From contig PFKE01000117.1 of NCBI GenBank assembly GCA_002784145.1, positions 1-46,058 on the forward strand: a stretch of DNA of 46,058 bases. The letters are read 5' to 3'. Below are positions 30,422 to 39,337 of the stretch, piece by piece. A program made the position numbers and the translations under genes. This DNA is from Flavobacteriaceae bacterium CG_4_10_14_3_um_filter_33_47 (GTDB lineage Bacteria; Bacteroidota; Bacteroidia; Flavobacteriales; Flavobacteriaceae). The notes under the pieces were generated by a model. It worked only from the letters and a program-made list of their open reading frames with translations. It had not been told where the DNA came from and ran no database searches. Numbering within the stretch: the first letter of the stretch is position 1; every line of letters begins with the position of its first letter.

Positions 30422-31117
30422 ATGAAAAAAGGGTTAATAATAATTTTTCTTTGTTTTGTTAAGCTGGCTGTAGGTCAAGCTATTAATCAATTTGATGAGC
30501 AAGGTAAAAGACATGGCGTTTGGAAGAAGGTTTTTGATGGCACAACCGTTTTAAGATATGAAGGCGAGTTTAATCATGGCAAAGAAACAGGTCTGTTTAA
30601 ATATTATAAATATATAGATAAGCAAGCATCACTCACAGCTACAAAGCAATTTCATGAAGATGATAATAAGGCCTATGTAACGTTCTATACGTCAAAAGGA
30701 AAAGTTATCAGTGAAGGCATGATGCATGGTAAAATTTACATAGGTGAGTGGAAATATTATCAAAAAAATTCTAATCAATTATTAATTTTAGAACACTATA
30801 ATGCTCAAGGGCTTCTTGAAGGTGATAGATTTGTTTATTATGAAAATGGGCAAATAGCTGAAAAACAATTTTACAGTAAAGGGGTATTAGAAGGATTAAC
30901 AGTGTTGTATTCTGAAAAAAATGTGGTCTTAAAAGTGTTTAATTATGTAAATGGAGAATTGCACGGACTTTCAAAATTTTATAATCCTAAAGGAGACTTA
31001 ATTCTTGAAGGTTATTATAAAAGTGGTGCAAAACATGGTGTTTGGAAATATTATGAGAATGGTAAACTGATTGAGGAAAAGAATTTTGCGAATAAACCAA
31101 AGCAAAAAAGTAATTAG
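30422..31117 (+). CDS. Exported MORN-repeat (YwqK-like) protein
   Basis: The 231 residues begin with a signal peptide (MKKGLIIIFLCFVKLAVGQ). The rest consists of repeats of about 20-25 residues with the pattern G-x-W-x-Y-Y-x-N-G, for example KRHGVWKKVFDG, YIGEWKYYQKNS, LEGDRFVYYENGQIAEKQFY and KHGVWKYYENGKLIEEKNF. They are of the MORN_2 type. Databases often label such proteins as YwqK-family antitoxins, but nothing here supports a toxin-antitoxin role and no partner gene is present. It is probably a periplasmic or surface scaffold. The gene is monocistronic, followed by a bidirectional terminator. Confidence 0.85.
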   Translation: MKKGLIIIFLCFVKLAVGQAINQFDEQGKRHGVWKKVFDGTTVLRYEGEFNHGKETGLFKYYKYIDKQASLTATKQFHEDDNKAYVTFYTSKGKVISEGMMHGKIYIGEWKYYQKNSNQLLILEHYNAQGLLEGDRFVYYENGQIAEKQFYSKGVLEGLTVLYSEKNVVLKVFNYVNGELHGLSKFYNPKGDLILEGYYKSGAKHGVWKYYENGKLIEEKNFANKPKQKSN

Positions 31118-31120
31118 ATT

Positions 31121-31152
31121 AAAAAAGGCTCTTTATCATTTAAAGAGCCTTT
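31121..31152. terminator. Bidirectional terminator between convergent genes
   Basis: AAAGGCTCTTTA (31124-31135) and TAAAGAGCCTTT (31141-31152) pair perfectly over 12 bp. Upstream A bases serve as the T run for the minus-strand lipoprotein gene, and the plus-strand gene also ends here. Confidence 0.85.
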
Positions 31153-31204
31153 ACATCTAGACTATTTTGTCTAAATCAAACAAACCAAACTAAACTAACA
31201 ATTT

Positions 31205-32590
31205 TTATAAGGTCGGTATGGCAACCTTGTTTATAACATGTATGACACCATTTCCTGCTTGAACGTCAACAAAAATAATTCCAATATCCGTATTTCCAGA
31301 ACCGTCTGTTAAATCAGCTATATTATTTCCTGTACCTGGTAAAGTAATAGTTAAATCGTCACCTTCTAAACTAGCCGCTGTTGTAACGCCGTTGGGGGTT
31401 AAATCACCCGAAGTTACGTTTGCACTTCCAATAACATGATGCAATAATACTTGTGTTAAAACAGTTTCTTCAGGAATTGAAGCTAAAGCACTGAAGGCTG
31501 TATCGGTAGGAGCAAAAACGGTAAAAAGAGACTCCGTATCAGATAAAATTGAAACAAAATCAGTAGCTGGAGTTAAGGTTGTTAAAGCGCTTACCAGCGT
31601 TGAAAAGTCAGGATCAGCAACTGCAAAAGTCACTACTGTTGGAATTGGAATAACAGCATCAATGGCATGTATAATTCCATTGGTTGTTACCACATCGGCT
31701 GCAGCTACAGATGAAACTCCATTAAATCTTACACCATCGGATGTGTTAAAGTATAAACTTAAATTATGGTCGGCTGGACCTGTTGCCAATGTATTGGTAT
31801 ATCCTGCACCAAGATCAACTAAATCTGTTGAGGTAACAACAGTTCCCAAAACATGATTTAACAATACATTTGCAAGAGCATCAGTAGGAATATCACCCAA
31901 AGCAGCTCCGTTAAGGAAAGCTGAAAAAGCGTCGTTGGTTGGTGCCAATACCGTAAAAGTTCCTGTTCCGTCCAAAACATTCACTAAATTTCCGTCAGCT
32001 GCACTAAGTGCAGCCACTAAACTTGAAAAAACTGGATTTGCCAAAGCTTGGTCTACAACCGTTGGTAAACCAATTACAGCATCTACTAAGTGAATGACAC
32101 CATTAGTAGCTTCAATGTTTGCTGCTGTAACATTTGAAACTCCGTTTAGTTTAACACCATTAGTGGTATCAACAAACATGCTTAGATTTAAATCAGTTGC
32201 ATTTTGTGTTGCCAACGTGCTAACATAACCAGTACTTAAACTAGTTGAAGGCAATTCTTGTGCAATAACGTGATTTAGCAATACTTGAGTTAGTAAATTG
32301 ACTGGTACATCATTTAGAGATGCAAAATTGTTGGCACTTAAAAAGGCAGTAAAAGCATCGTTGGTTGGTGCAAATACGGTGTAAGTTCCTGCTTGATCTA
32401 AAGTTGCTGCAAGGTTAGCGCGCTCTAAAGCATCTACTAAAACACTTAATTGTGGTGTTGCAACCGCTAACTCAGTTATGGTTTCTGGTAGGATAATGGT
32501 TGTATTGTCATCATCATTATCACAGGATACTGTAAATAAGGATATCAATGCCATCGTAGCAATGATTTTAAGTTTCGATAGAGATTTCAT
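31205..32590 (-). CDS. Surface lipoprotein with three FAS1 (fasciclin) domains
   Basis: The 461 residues begin with a lipoprotein signal (MKSLSKLKIIATMALISLFTVSC). The mature protein starts CDNDDDN, and Cys followed by acidic residues fits the Bacteroidota surface-lipoprotein export signal. Three tandem FAS1 domains follow, about residues 38-175, 176-312 and 313-461. Each has the TVFAPTNDAF-type H1 motif (TYTVFAPTNDAF, TFTVLAPTNDAF, LFTVFAPTDTAF) and an H2-like end NGVIH(L/A/V)(V/I)(D/N). FAS1 domains mediate adhesion or matrix contact, so a cell-surface role is likely. The gene is single, divergent from mnmA, with an AT-rich dyad next to its promoter. Confidence 0.93.
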   Translation of the reverse strand: MKSLSKLKIIATMALISLFTVSCDNDDDNTTIILPETITELAVATPQLSVLVDALERANLAATLDQAGTYTVFAPTNDAFTAFLSANNFASLNDVPVNLLTQVLLNHVIAQELPSTSLSTGYVSTLATQNATDLNLSMFVDTTNGVKLNGVSNVTAANIEATNGVIHLVDAVIGLPTVVDQALANPVFSSLVAALSAADGNLVNVLDGTGTFTVLAPTNDAFSAFLNGAALGDIPTDALANVLLNHVLGTVVTSTDLVDLGAGYTNTLATGPADHNLSLYFNTSDGVRFNGVSSVAAADVVTTNGIIHAIDAVIPIPTVVTFAVADPDFSTLVSALTTLTPATDFVSILSDTESLFTVFAPTDTAFSALASIPEETVLTQVLLHHVIGSANVTSGDLTPNGVTTAASLEGDDLTITLPGTGNNIADLTDGSGNTDIGIIFVDVQAGNGVIHVINKVAIPTL

Positions 32591-32619
32591 ATTGTTTACG
32601 GTTTTAATTAATTGTTTAA

Positions 32620-32627
32620 CAAAAATA
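32620..32627 (-). promoter_or_regulatory. -7 element of the FAS1 lipoprotein gene
   Basis: Read on the minus strand, TATTTTTG fits TAnnTTTG and lies about 30 bases before the start codon. The expected -33 region falls in a perfect inverted repeat. No TTTG is at exactly 19 bases. Confidence 0.45.
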
Positions 32628-32667
32628 TAATTTTATTAAACAAAATAATTTATGTTTAATAAAATTA
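32628..32667. repeat. Perfect 15-bp inverted repeat abutting the FAS1 gene promoter
   Basis: TAATTTTATTAAACA (32628-32642) and TGTTTAATAAAATTA (32653-32667) are exact inverted copies around a 10-base spacer. Further TTAAACA/TGTTTAA copies occur at about 32613, 32675 and 32726. The dyad touches the presumed -7 element of the lipoprotein gene, so it could be an operator. All bases are AT-rich, which raises the chance of coincidence. Confidence 0.6.
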
Positions 32668-32736
32668 ACAAAACTTTAAACAAATTGAAATAATGTTTCT
32701 TCAAAACACTAAGCCTTAAAATATTTGTTTAATATG

Positions 32737-32744
32737 TATCTTTG
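32737..32744 (+). promoter_or_regulatory. -7 element upstream of mnmA
   Basis: TATCTTTG matches TAnnTTTG. It is 93 bases before the mnmA ATG, implying an untranslated leader of roughly 85 nt. No gene or known RNA motif is visible in that leader. Confidence 0.5.
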
Positions 32745-32837
32745 CCATAAGTTTTAAATCGTTGTATGATTTAATTTAAACTTCAAGTAAGAGATTATTT
32801 ATTTTTTCGTCTAATAAAAAATTAACCAGATATATAC

Positions 32838-34025
32838 ATGAAACGTGTTATTGTTGGGCTTTCAGGTGGTGTTGATTCCAGTGTTGCGGCTTATTTGTTA
32901 AAACAGCAAGGCTATGATGTTATAGGTCTGTTTATGAAAAATTGGCATGACGATTCTGTGACTATTTCAAATGAATGTCCTTGGTTAGATGATAGTAATG
33001 ACGCAATGCTAGTAGCAGAAAAATTAGGAATTCCTTTTCAGACTATTGATTTGAGTGAGCAATATAAAGAAAGGATTGTTGATTATATGTTTAAGGAATA
33101 TGAAAAAGGGCGAACACCCAATCCGGACGTACTTTGTAATAGAGAAATCAAGTTTGATGTCTTTATGAAAATTGCTATGGAATTAGGAGCCGATTTTGTA
33201 GCTACCGGACATTATTGTAAAAAAGGAATCATTGATGTTAAAGGAAAAGACGTTTACCAATTGCTAGCAGGAGAAGATTCAAACAAAGATCAATCTTACT
33301 TTTTATGCCAATTATCACAACAACAATTGGCAAAAGCATTATTTCCAATAGGAGAATTAACAAAACCTGAAGTTAGAAAATTAGCCACAGAACTAGATTT
33401 AGTTACAGCTGAAAAAAAAGATTCGCAAGGACTTTGTTTCATTGGTAAAGTTAAATTGCCAGATTTTTTGCAGCAACAATTAAAACCAAAAGAAGGGCTT
33501 ATTGTTGAGATTCCAAAAGACCATCGAATGTATGCTATTGAGGTGCCTGAATTTGTAAATGAAGAAGAACGACTACAGTTTTTGTCAAAAAAACATGTTT
33601 ATCATATCGAAGATGGAAAAATTGTTGGCAAGCATCAAGGCGCACATTATTTTACTAAAGGACAACGCAAAGGATTAGCAGTTGGCGGAAATGTAGAGCC
33701 TTTATTTGTGATTGAAACCGATGTTGAAACGAATGTTATTTATACCGGACAAGGAAAACAACATCCTGGATTGTATAAAAAAGCTTTGTTTGTAAAAGAT
33801 GATGAATTACATTGGATACGTGAAGATTTAGAGCTAAAAAATAAGGATACTATGCAAGTTATGTCAAGAATTCGCTACAGGCAACCATTACAAAAAGCAA
33901 CACTTTATAAAGTAGATTCAGGACTATATGTAGAGTTTGAAAATCCACAATCGGCCATAACAGAAGGGCAATTTGTGGCTTGGTATATTAATGATGAATT
34001 AGTTGGTTCGGGAGTAATTTCTTAA
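32838..34025 (+). CDS. mnmA: tRNA-specific 2-thiouridylase MnmA
   Basis: MnmA makes 2-thiouridine at wobble U34 of tRNA for Lys, Glu and Gln. The 395 residues start with the PP-loop ATP site ([15 protein letters not shown]). The two catalytic cysteines are visible as Cys100 in [12 protein letters not shown] and Cys200 in [10 protein letters not shown], matching E. coli 102 and 199. Another conserved motif is [10 protein letters not shown]. It is cytoplasmic. The length is somewhat above the E. coli enzyme because of an insertion around residues 225-260 ([15 protein letters not shown]). It lies just before the T9SS subtilase, with a 51-base gap. Confidence 0.97.
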   Translation: MKRVIVGLSGGVDSSVAAYLLKQQGYDVIGLFMKNWHDDSVTISNECPWLDDSNDAMLVAEKLGIPFQTIDLSEQYKERIVDYMFKEYEKGRTPNPDVLCNREIKFDVFMKIAMELGADFVATGHYCKKGIIDVKGKDVYQLLAGEDSNKDQSYFLCQLSQQQLAKALFPIGELTKPEVRKLATELDLVTAEKKDSQGLCFIGKVKLPDFLQQQLKPKEGLIVEIPKDHRMYAIEVPEFVNEEERLQFLSKKHVYHIEDGKIVGKHQGAHYFTKGQRKGLAVGGNVEPLFVIETDVETNVIYTGQGKQHPGLYKKALFVKDDELHWIREDLELKNKDTMQVMSRIRYRQPLQKATLYKVDSGLYVEFENPQSAITEGQFVAWYINDELVGSGVIS

Positions 34026-34076
34026 TTAGTTGGTTTGATGCTAATTTCATAAATTGCAATGTAAATTTCAATTACT

Positions 34077-35696
34077 ATGAAAAGAAACCTACTTGTTTTA
34101 ATTGGATATATAATTTCTATTGTCAGTTTTGCGCAACAGGAAGATGCATGGGTTTATTTAACAGATAAACAAAATGCTACTTATTCAACCAATAACCCTA
34201 TTGACTTTTTAACCCAAAAAGCCATTGATAGAAAAAATGCTCATGGCGTAGTTATTGATGAAAGAGATTTTCCTGTCAATGAAAATTATATTTCACAATT
34301 AAAATTACAGCCAGGCATTACGGTTTTGGCAAAATCAAAATGGTTTAATGCGGTTCATGTTAGAGGAATGGAAATAGCCATTAATGCACTTTCAATGTTG
34401 AGTTTTGTTGCTTCAATCGATTTTGCTAATAAAAGTTTAAATACCTTAAAAAGAGATTTTGTAAAAAAACAATCCAAGATAGAAGAAGTTTCTGTTAGCT
34501 TTAATTATGGTGATGCGTTTAATCAAATTGAAATGATAAAAGGAGAACAATTACACCTTTCTGATTATACAGGGAATGGTGTAACAATTGCTGTGCTCGA
34601 TGGTGGCTTTACAAACGTTAATACCATGTTGTCTTTTAAAAGATTGCGTGATGCAGGACATTTATTAGGTGAACATGATTTTGTAGATAATGATGAAGAT
34701 GTTTATTCTAATACTACCACAGACCACGGTACATGGGTGTTAAGTACTATGGCTGGATACTTAGAGAATCAATACGTTGGAACAGCGCCAGATGCATCCT
34801 ATTATTTATTTATTACAGAAGATGGCAATTCTGAAAACCCTGTTGAAGAAAGCTATTGGGTTGAAGCAGCAGAACTAGCCGATAGTTTAGGGGTTGATAT
34901 CATTAATACCTCATTGGGTTATACAACTTTTGATAATCCAAACTACAATTACTCAACTTCAGATATGAACGGCAATACTGCTTTTATATCAAAAGGAGCT
35001 AATATTGCTTTTGAAAAAGGAATATTATTAGTAAATTCTGCTGGGAATTCTGGGAACGATAGTTGGCAAATTGTTGGTGCGCCAGCAGATGCACCGGGCG
35101 TATTATCAGTTGGAGCTGTAACTTCAACAGGCTCTTATGCTTCCTTCAGTTCTATTGGTGGTTTTTTTCAGCCCACCCAAAAACCAGATGTTGTTGCTCA
35201 AGGGCAAGCTAGTTATATAATTGACAGAAATGATGCCATCGCAACAAGTAATGGCACCTCATTTAGTTCTCCAATTTTAGCTGGAGGAATAGCATGTTTA
35301 TGGCAAGCACTTCCTAATAAAACCAATGCAGAAATCATGCAATTGGTTAGGGAATCGGCTTCTCAATACAATACACCCGATAATTTTTTAGGATTTGGCA
35401 TCCCTAATTTGCAATTGGCCTTAAATAATGCATTGTCAATGGATACTTCTGATAAGTTTACAACAGAACTCAAGATTTTTCCTAATCCCACCAATGATAA
35501 ATTATACTTTAATTTGCCTTCAAATGAAACAGATTGTTCGGTTCAAATTTATGATATTTTAGGCAAACGAGCCCTTTATTCTAGATTGAATGTTGGTATA
35601 AATGAGTTGGATATGTCATTCATATCTAAAGGCGTTTACATTGCAAACGTTCAATTAAGAAATCGTTCTAAATCATATAAAATCATAAAAAATTAA
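34077..35696 (+). CDS. Secreted subtilisin-like (S8) protease with T9SS sorting domain
   Basis: The 539 residues start with a signal peptide (MKRNLLVLIGYIISIVSFAQ), then an N-terminal propeptide-like part (about 21-150). The S8 catalytic domain follows, with Asp175 (IAVLDGGF), His217 (DHGTWVLSTMAG), oxyanion Asn324 (SAGNSGND) and Ser395 (SNGTSFSSPILAGG). All are intact. The last 80 residues hold a type A T9SS sorting domain: KIFPNPTNDKLYFNLPS, VQIYDILGKR and a GVYIANVQL end with a basic tail. It should be secreted or attached to the surface through the type IX machinery. It is immediately followed by the flavoprotein gene: TAA then ATG without a gap. Confidence 0.93.
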   Translation: MKRNLLVLIGYIISIVSFAQQEDAWVYLTDKQNATYSTNNPIDFLTQKAIDRKNAHGVVIDERDFPVNENYISQLKLQPGITVLAKSKWFNAVHVRGMEIAINALSMLSFVASIDFANKSLNTLKRDFVKKQSKIEEVSVSFNYGDAFNQIEMIKGEQLHLSDYTGNGVTIAVLDGGFTNVNTMLSFKRLRDAGHLLGEHDFVDNDEDVYSNTTTDHGTWVLSTMAGYLENQYVGTAPDASYYLFITEDGNSENPVEESYWVEAAELADSLGVDIINTSLGYTTFDNPNYNYSTSDMNGNTAFISKGANIAFEKGILLVNSAGNSGNDSWQIVGAPADAPGVLSVGAVTSTGSYASFSSIGGFFQPTQKPDVVAQGQASYIIDRNDAIATSNGTSFSSPILAGGIACLWQALPNKTNAEIMQLVRESASQYNTPDNFLGFGIPNLQLALNNALSMDTSDKFTTELKIFPNPTNDKLYFNLPSNETDCSVQIYDILGKRALYSRLNVGINELDMSFISKGVYIANVQLRNRSKSYKIIKN

Positions 35697-36638
35697 ATGA
35701 ATAATAGAGTTTGCCAATTATTCAATATTAAATACCCCATTATTCAAGCGGGCATGGTTTGGAATAGTGGTTGGAAATTGGCTTCAGCTTCTAGTAATTC
35801 TGGTATTTTAGGATTGATTGGCGCAGGTTCCATGTATCCCGAAGTTCTTAAAGAGCATATTCAAAAATGTAAAATGGCTACCAATTATCCTTTTGGGGTT
35901 AATGTGCCAATGTTATATCCCAATATCCAAGAAATCATGGATATTATTGTTAGCGAAGGTGTTAAGATTGTCTTTACCTCTGCGGGAAACCCTAAAACAT
36001 GGACTAGTTGGTTAAAGAAACATGGCATTATAGTGGTTCATGTGGTTAGTAGCGTCAAGTTTGCGTTAAAAGCCCAAGAAGCTGGAGTGGACGCTGTTGT
36101 TGCTGAAGGATTTGAAGCTGGTGGACATAATGGTAGAGATGAAACGACTACGTTTACATTAATACCCATGGTTAAAGAACAAGTACAAATACCAATAATT
36201 GCTGCTGGTGGCATTGCATCAGGTAACGCTATGTTGGCAGCTATGGTATTAGGGGCCGATGGTGTTCAAGTAGGAAGTCGTTTTGTTGCTAGTGAAGAAT
36301 CGTCTGCGCATGTTTTTTTTAAAAATGCGGTTGTTCAGGCTCAAGAGGGAGACACACAGCTTACTTTAAAAGAGTTAGCGCCTGTAAGATTAATTAAAAA
36401 CAAATTTTACAACGACCTTCAAGAATTATATAAAACATCACCAAGTATGGACGATTTGAAAAACTTATTAGGAAGAGCTAGAGCAAAAAAAGGAATGTTT
36501 GAAGGCGATTTAGAAGAAGGTGAACTTGAAATAGGGCAAGTGGCAGGATTAATTCATGATGTAAAACCAGTAGCTCAAATTGTTAGTGACATGATGCTTG
36601 AGTTTGAAAAAGCTAAAAAACAAGTCCTTAAATTTTAA
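35697..36638 (+). CDS. Nitronate monooxygenase-like / 2-nitropropane dioxygenase-family flavoprotein
   Basis: The 313 residues form a TIM-barrel FMN enzyme of the NMO/FabK family. Seen are YPIIQAGMVWNSGWKLASA (N-terminal), EGFEAGGHNGRDETTT with the conserved His and Gly, IPIIAAGGIASGNAMLAAM and LGADGVQVGSRF for FMN phosphate binding. The natural substrate may be a nitronate or another enoyl/nitro compound, and FabK enoyl reductases share this fold, so I leave the symbol empty. No signal peptide, so cytoplasmic. The ATG follows the subtilase stop directly, implying a shared mRNA, though the two functions are not obviously linked. Confidence 0.9.
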   Translation: MNNRVCQLFNIKYPIIQAGMVWNSGWKLASASSNSGILGLIGAGSMYPEVLKEHIQKCKMATNYPFGVNVPMLYPNIQEIMDIIVSEGVKIVFTSAGNPKTWTSWLKKHGIIVVHVVSSVKFALKAQEAGVDAVVAEGFEAGGHNGRDETTTFTLIPMVKEQVQIPIIAAGGIASGNAMLAAMVLGADGVQVGSRFVASEESSAHVFFKNAVVQAQEGDTQLTLKELAPVRLIKNKFYNDLQELYKTSPSMDDLKNLLGRARAKKGMFEGDLEEGELEIGQVAGLIHDVKPVAQIVSDMMLEFEKAKKQVLKF

Positions 36639-36690
36639 ATGAAGTGTTTAAATTATTAGTGTATTTTTTTTTGATAAGGTGTATTTTTTC

Positions 36691-36722
36691 TTGCAAATTA
36701 AGGGATAGATTATTTATATTTG
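36691..36722 (+). promoter_or_regulatory. Promoter of tRNA-Gly
   Basis: TATATTTG at 36715-36722 fits TAnnTTTG and lies 10 bases before the tRNA. TTG at 36691-36693 is an acceptable -33 element, 21 bases upstream. Confidence 0.65.
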
Positions 36723-36732
36723 TAATAGTATT

Positions 36733-36805
36733 GCGGGAGTAGCTCAGTTGGTAGAGCGTCAGCCTTCCAAGCTGAATGTCGCGAGTTCGAACCTCGTCTC
36801 CCGCT
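36733..36805 (+). tRNA. tRNA-Gly, anticodon TCC
   Basis: The cloverleaf is complete: acceptor GCGGGAG/CTCCCGC, D arm GCTC-AGTTGGTA-GAGC, anticodon stem TCAGC/GCTGA with loop CTTCCAA and anticodon TCC at 36766-36768, variable loop, T arm with GTTCGAAC, discriminator T. CCA is not encoded. It reads GGA and GGN codons through wobble. Confidence 0.97.
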
Positions 36806-36806
36806 C

Positions 36807-36835
36807 AAAAAACCTTTTCATTGGATGGGTTTTTT
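36807..36835. terminator. Terminator shared by tRNA-Gly and the convergent peptidase E gene
   Basis: AAAAAACC (36807-36814) pairs with GGTTTTTT (36828-36835). The stem ends on top of the stop codon of the minus-strand gene (36834-36836). It serves both directions by its A/T flanks. Confidence 0.7.
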
Positions 36836-37541
36836 ATTTTAATGTGTTGAGTTCCGTTTCTGGAGACACTTCATAAGGCGTTTTATTAGGCTCAAAAACT
36901 CTAGCCAATAAAGACCCTTTTAATACTATTGAATTTCCTTTTACTAAAAGCCAGCTTCCTTCTCTTAATCCTATAACAGGTTGATTGTTAAATACATGGA
37001 ATTCTTTTATTCGTGTTTCTCTGGTTTCTCCCATGTGCTTGATAGTCGTGTCTGGATCTAAGTAATGTGGATTTAAATTAAAAGAAACCAACCCAAGAGC
37101 ATTAAAATTTGGTGGATATACAATGGGCATGTCATTGGTGTTTTTAATGGTTAAACCACAAATGTTACTGCCAGCACTTGTTCCTAAGTATGGTGTTCCA
37201 CGGCTTACAACATTTTTTAGAACCGATAAGAGATTAAGTTTATAAAGCTGATTCAATAAAACAAACGTGTTTCCACCACCAACAAAAATAGCCTGAGCAT
37301 TTTCAATGGCAGATATAGGATTTTCAAAGGTATGAATACCAACCACCTTTTTATTGATTTTTGAAAAAGCTTCTTTAACCTTATTTGTATAAGTATCATG
37401 AGAAATCCCACTGGGTCTTGCGTAAGGAATAAAGAGAATTGTGCTAATATCTTTAAAGAAAACATTCAGTTCTTCAAGAATATATTCTAAATAACCACTA
37501 CCATGAACGGTAGAAGTACTGGCAACAAAAATATTTTTCAT
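36834..37541 (-). CDS. pepE: Peptidase E (alpha-aspartyl dipeptidase), S51 family
   Basis: PepE is a cytoplasmic serine dipeptidase that cleaves Asp-X dipeptides. The 235 residues show GGGNTFVLLNQL and the nucleophile elbow LGTSAGSN with Ser122. A conserved His159 lies in NLNPHYLD and Glu in IGLREGSW. These correspond to Ser120 and His157 of the Salmonella enzyme. The length matches the family. The gene is convergent with tRNA-Gly and divergent from the envelope cluster at 37649. Confidence 0.93.
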   Translation of the reverse strand: MKNIFVASTSTVHGSGYLEYILEELNVFFKDISTILFIPYARPSGISHDTYTNKVKEAFSKINKKVVGIHTFENPISAIENAQAIFVGGGNTFVLLNQLYKLNLLSVLKNVVSRGTPYLGTSAGSNICGLTIKNTNDMPIVYPPNFNALGLVSFNLNPHYLDPDTTIKHMGETRETRIKEFHVFNNQPVIGLREGSWLLVKGNSIVLKGSLLARVFEPNKTPYEVSPETELNTLK

Positions 37542-37648
37542 GAGTATTTACTTTCTGTAAAAGTAATTATTTGTAATGTTTAACAAAATTTTAAACACTT
37601 TTTTGATTTATTTTAAGAATTCATATCCGTTCTTTATACCTTTAAGAT

Positions 37649-38470
37649 ATGTGTGTGAAGAAACTATTACTTTTTTTATTTTTTACAAGTTCTTTGACTT
37701 TTTTATGGAGCCAAAACCTTCAGCGCATAGAAGTTAAAGGTGTTATTCTTTCTGAAAATCAAGATGTTGAAGGCGTTACGGTTTTTAATACCTCTTCTAA
37801 TAAAGGCACCATAACCAATAGTAACGGTGAATTTGTCATTGATGTGGCTTTGAATGATCGTATTGAAGTATCTGCCTTACAATTCAATCCTATTACCATG
37901 ACTGTAAATGAAGACGTTGTAGAATCGAAACAAATGAAAGTTTATTTAATTGAACAGGTCAATCAGTTGGATGCTGTATTAATTTCTTCTGGTTTAATCG
38001 GTAATATAGCGGTAGATATTGATAACGTAAAAGTACTACCCAATTTAGAATTAAACATGGGAAATATGAATATGGCTTTTGAATACAATGATGATAAAGC
38101 CTTTGATAATCAGGTTGTTTCAGATCATTTGAATGCGGTTATGGATAAAGGAAGATTTTATAATGGTATTGATTTTGTTCAAATTGCCGGTGGAATTTTT
38201 GGATTGTTTGTAACCCCAAAATCTAGAAAACTTAGAAAGAATACCACTCCATTAAACCATACACCAAAAGATATAACAAATGTTTTTTCTCATTTATATA
38301 TTGCTGAAACCTTTAAAATTTCTGAAGAAAAAGTGCCTGCTTTTATGGGGTTTTTAGAATCTAAAGAAATCAATCCAGAGTTATTTAAAGAAGAAAATAA
38401 ATTACAACTTATAGACTATTTAATGAAACAAAGTAGCTTGTTTTTAGAATTGAATGATAACAAAAATTAA
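37649..38470 (+). CDS. Exported carboxypeptidase-regulatory-like protein (first paralogue)
   Basis: The 273 residues begin with a signal peptide (MCVKKLLLFLFFTSSLTFLWSQ). Residues about 27-105 form a CarboxypepD_reg-like beta-sandwich: IEVKGVILSENQDVEGVTVFN, then TNSNGEFVIDVALNDRIEVSALQF, the fold also found at the N-terminus of TonB-dependent receptors, but there is no plug or barrel here. The C-terminal 150 residues are unrecognised. Its last 17 bases overlap the start of a paralogue, so the pair is co-translated. It is probably periplasmic or outer-membrane associated. Confidence 0.8.
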   Translation: MCVKKLLLFLFFTSSLTFLWSQNLQRIEVKGVILSENQDVEGVTVFNTSSNKGTITNSNGEFVIDVALNDRIEVSALQFNPITMTVNEDVVESKQMKVYLIEQVNQLDAVLISSGLIGNIAVDIDNVKVLPNLELNMGNMNMAFEYNDDKAFDNQVVSDHLNAVMDKGRFYNGIDFVQIAGGIFGLFVTPKSRKLRKNTTPLNHTPKDITNVFSHLYIAETFKISEEKVPAFMGFLESKEINPELFKEENKLQLIDYLMKQSSLFLELNDNKN

Positions 38471-39266
38471 TACTTTCGTTTCCATAGCATTCATTGGTAC
38501 TACCAATTGGTTGGTCTCTCAAACTATTGAAATTGAAGGGCATATTCAAAGCAAAGCAGATATTGAAAATATTCATATTATTAATAAAACAGCCAAACTG
38601 TTTACTGTAACAGATAAGTTTGGAGGTTTTAAAATGAATGTAAAGTTAAAAGACACATTAGTATTTACCTCTGTTCAGCATCAAACTAAAGTTGTTGAGA
38701 TTGATGAAAACATTCTCATCACTAAGCGAATTAATGTTTTTTTAGAAGAACAAATTAATGAATTGGATGAAGTCGTGGTAGGCAAAGTTTTAACAGGTAA
38801 TCTGCTTTCAGATATTAATAATACCAACGGAGAACCACCTATAAATTTTTATGATGTGGGCATTCCTGGCTATACTGGAAAAATTGCAACGCAAAGTGAA
38901 CGTAAATTAAACGAGGCGAGTACTGGCCCTAATGGTCAGAAGTTAAAATGGTACTCTCCATTAACAGGCTATATACCTTTAAACCCAATTTTAAACGGAA
39001 TTTCTGGAAGAACCAAAATGTTAAAAGAGCGGGTTGCCATTGAAAATAAAACAGAACTTATGTTAAGTATAAAAGCGCGCTTGTCTAAAGATTTTTTGGT
39101 TTCAAATGCCTTGCCAGAAGATTTAGTTATGGATTTTTTTTATTTCTGCGCAGATGATCAAAATTTTATAAAGCATTGTAAAAATCAAACAGATTTTAAA
39201 ATATTGATTTTTTTAAGAATGAAGTACATCCAATATATGGAAAATTTAAAGGCGGTTAAAGATTAA
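38454..39266 (+). CDS. Exported carboxypeptidase-regulatory-like protein (second paralogue)
   Basis: The 270 residues start MITKINTFVSIAFIGTTNW, a possible signal peptide. The order of parts is the same as in the previous gene: IEIEGHIQSKADIENIHIIN, a central TDKFGGFKMNVKLKDTLVFTS, and EQINELDEVVVGKVLTGNL, which parallels EQVNQLDAVLISSGLIGNI of the first paralogue. It overlaps the first gene by 17 bases. The C-terminal part differs. Function is unknown. A divergent duplication that stayed linked is the simplest reading. Confidence 0.78.
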   Translation: MITKINTFVSIAFIGTTNWLVSQTIEIEGHIQSKADIENIHIINKTAKLFTVTDKFGGFKMNVKLKDTLVFTSVQHQTKVVEIDENILITKRINVFLEEQINELDEVVVGKVLTGNLLSDINNTNGEPPINFYDVGIPGYTGKIATQSERKLNEASTGPNGQKLKWYSPLTGYIPLNPILNGISGRTKMLKERVAIENKTELMLSIKARLSKDFLVSNALPEDLVMDFFYFCADDQNFIKHCKNQTDFKILIFLRMKYIQYMENLKAVKD

Positions 39267-39337
39267 TTTTTTTGGAACGCTTTTTGAATCATTTAAAAAA
39301 ATTACTTTTAACGTCCAAATTAGTCACACCATTAAAA

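Noticed and set aside
30422-31117. Toxin-antitoxin reading of the YwqK-like MORN protein
   Set aside because: It has a signal peptide and no partner gene, and the antitoxin label in databases is inherited. I report only an exported MORN-repeat protein.
31662-31856. 64-residue open frame opposite the FAS1 lipoprotein gene
   Set aside because: It mirrors repeated FAS1 codons, has no promoter and no similarity to anything I know.
32628-32667. Invertible (phase-variable) promoter
   Set aside because: The arms are only 10 bases apart, too close to enclose a promoter, and no invertase gene is nearby. An operator-like dyad is more likely.
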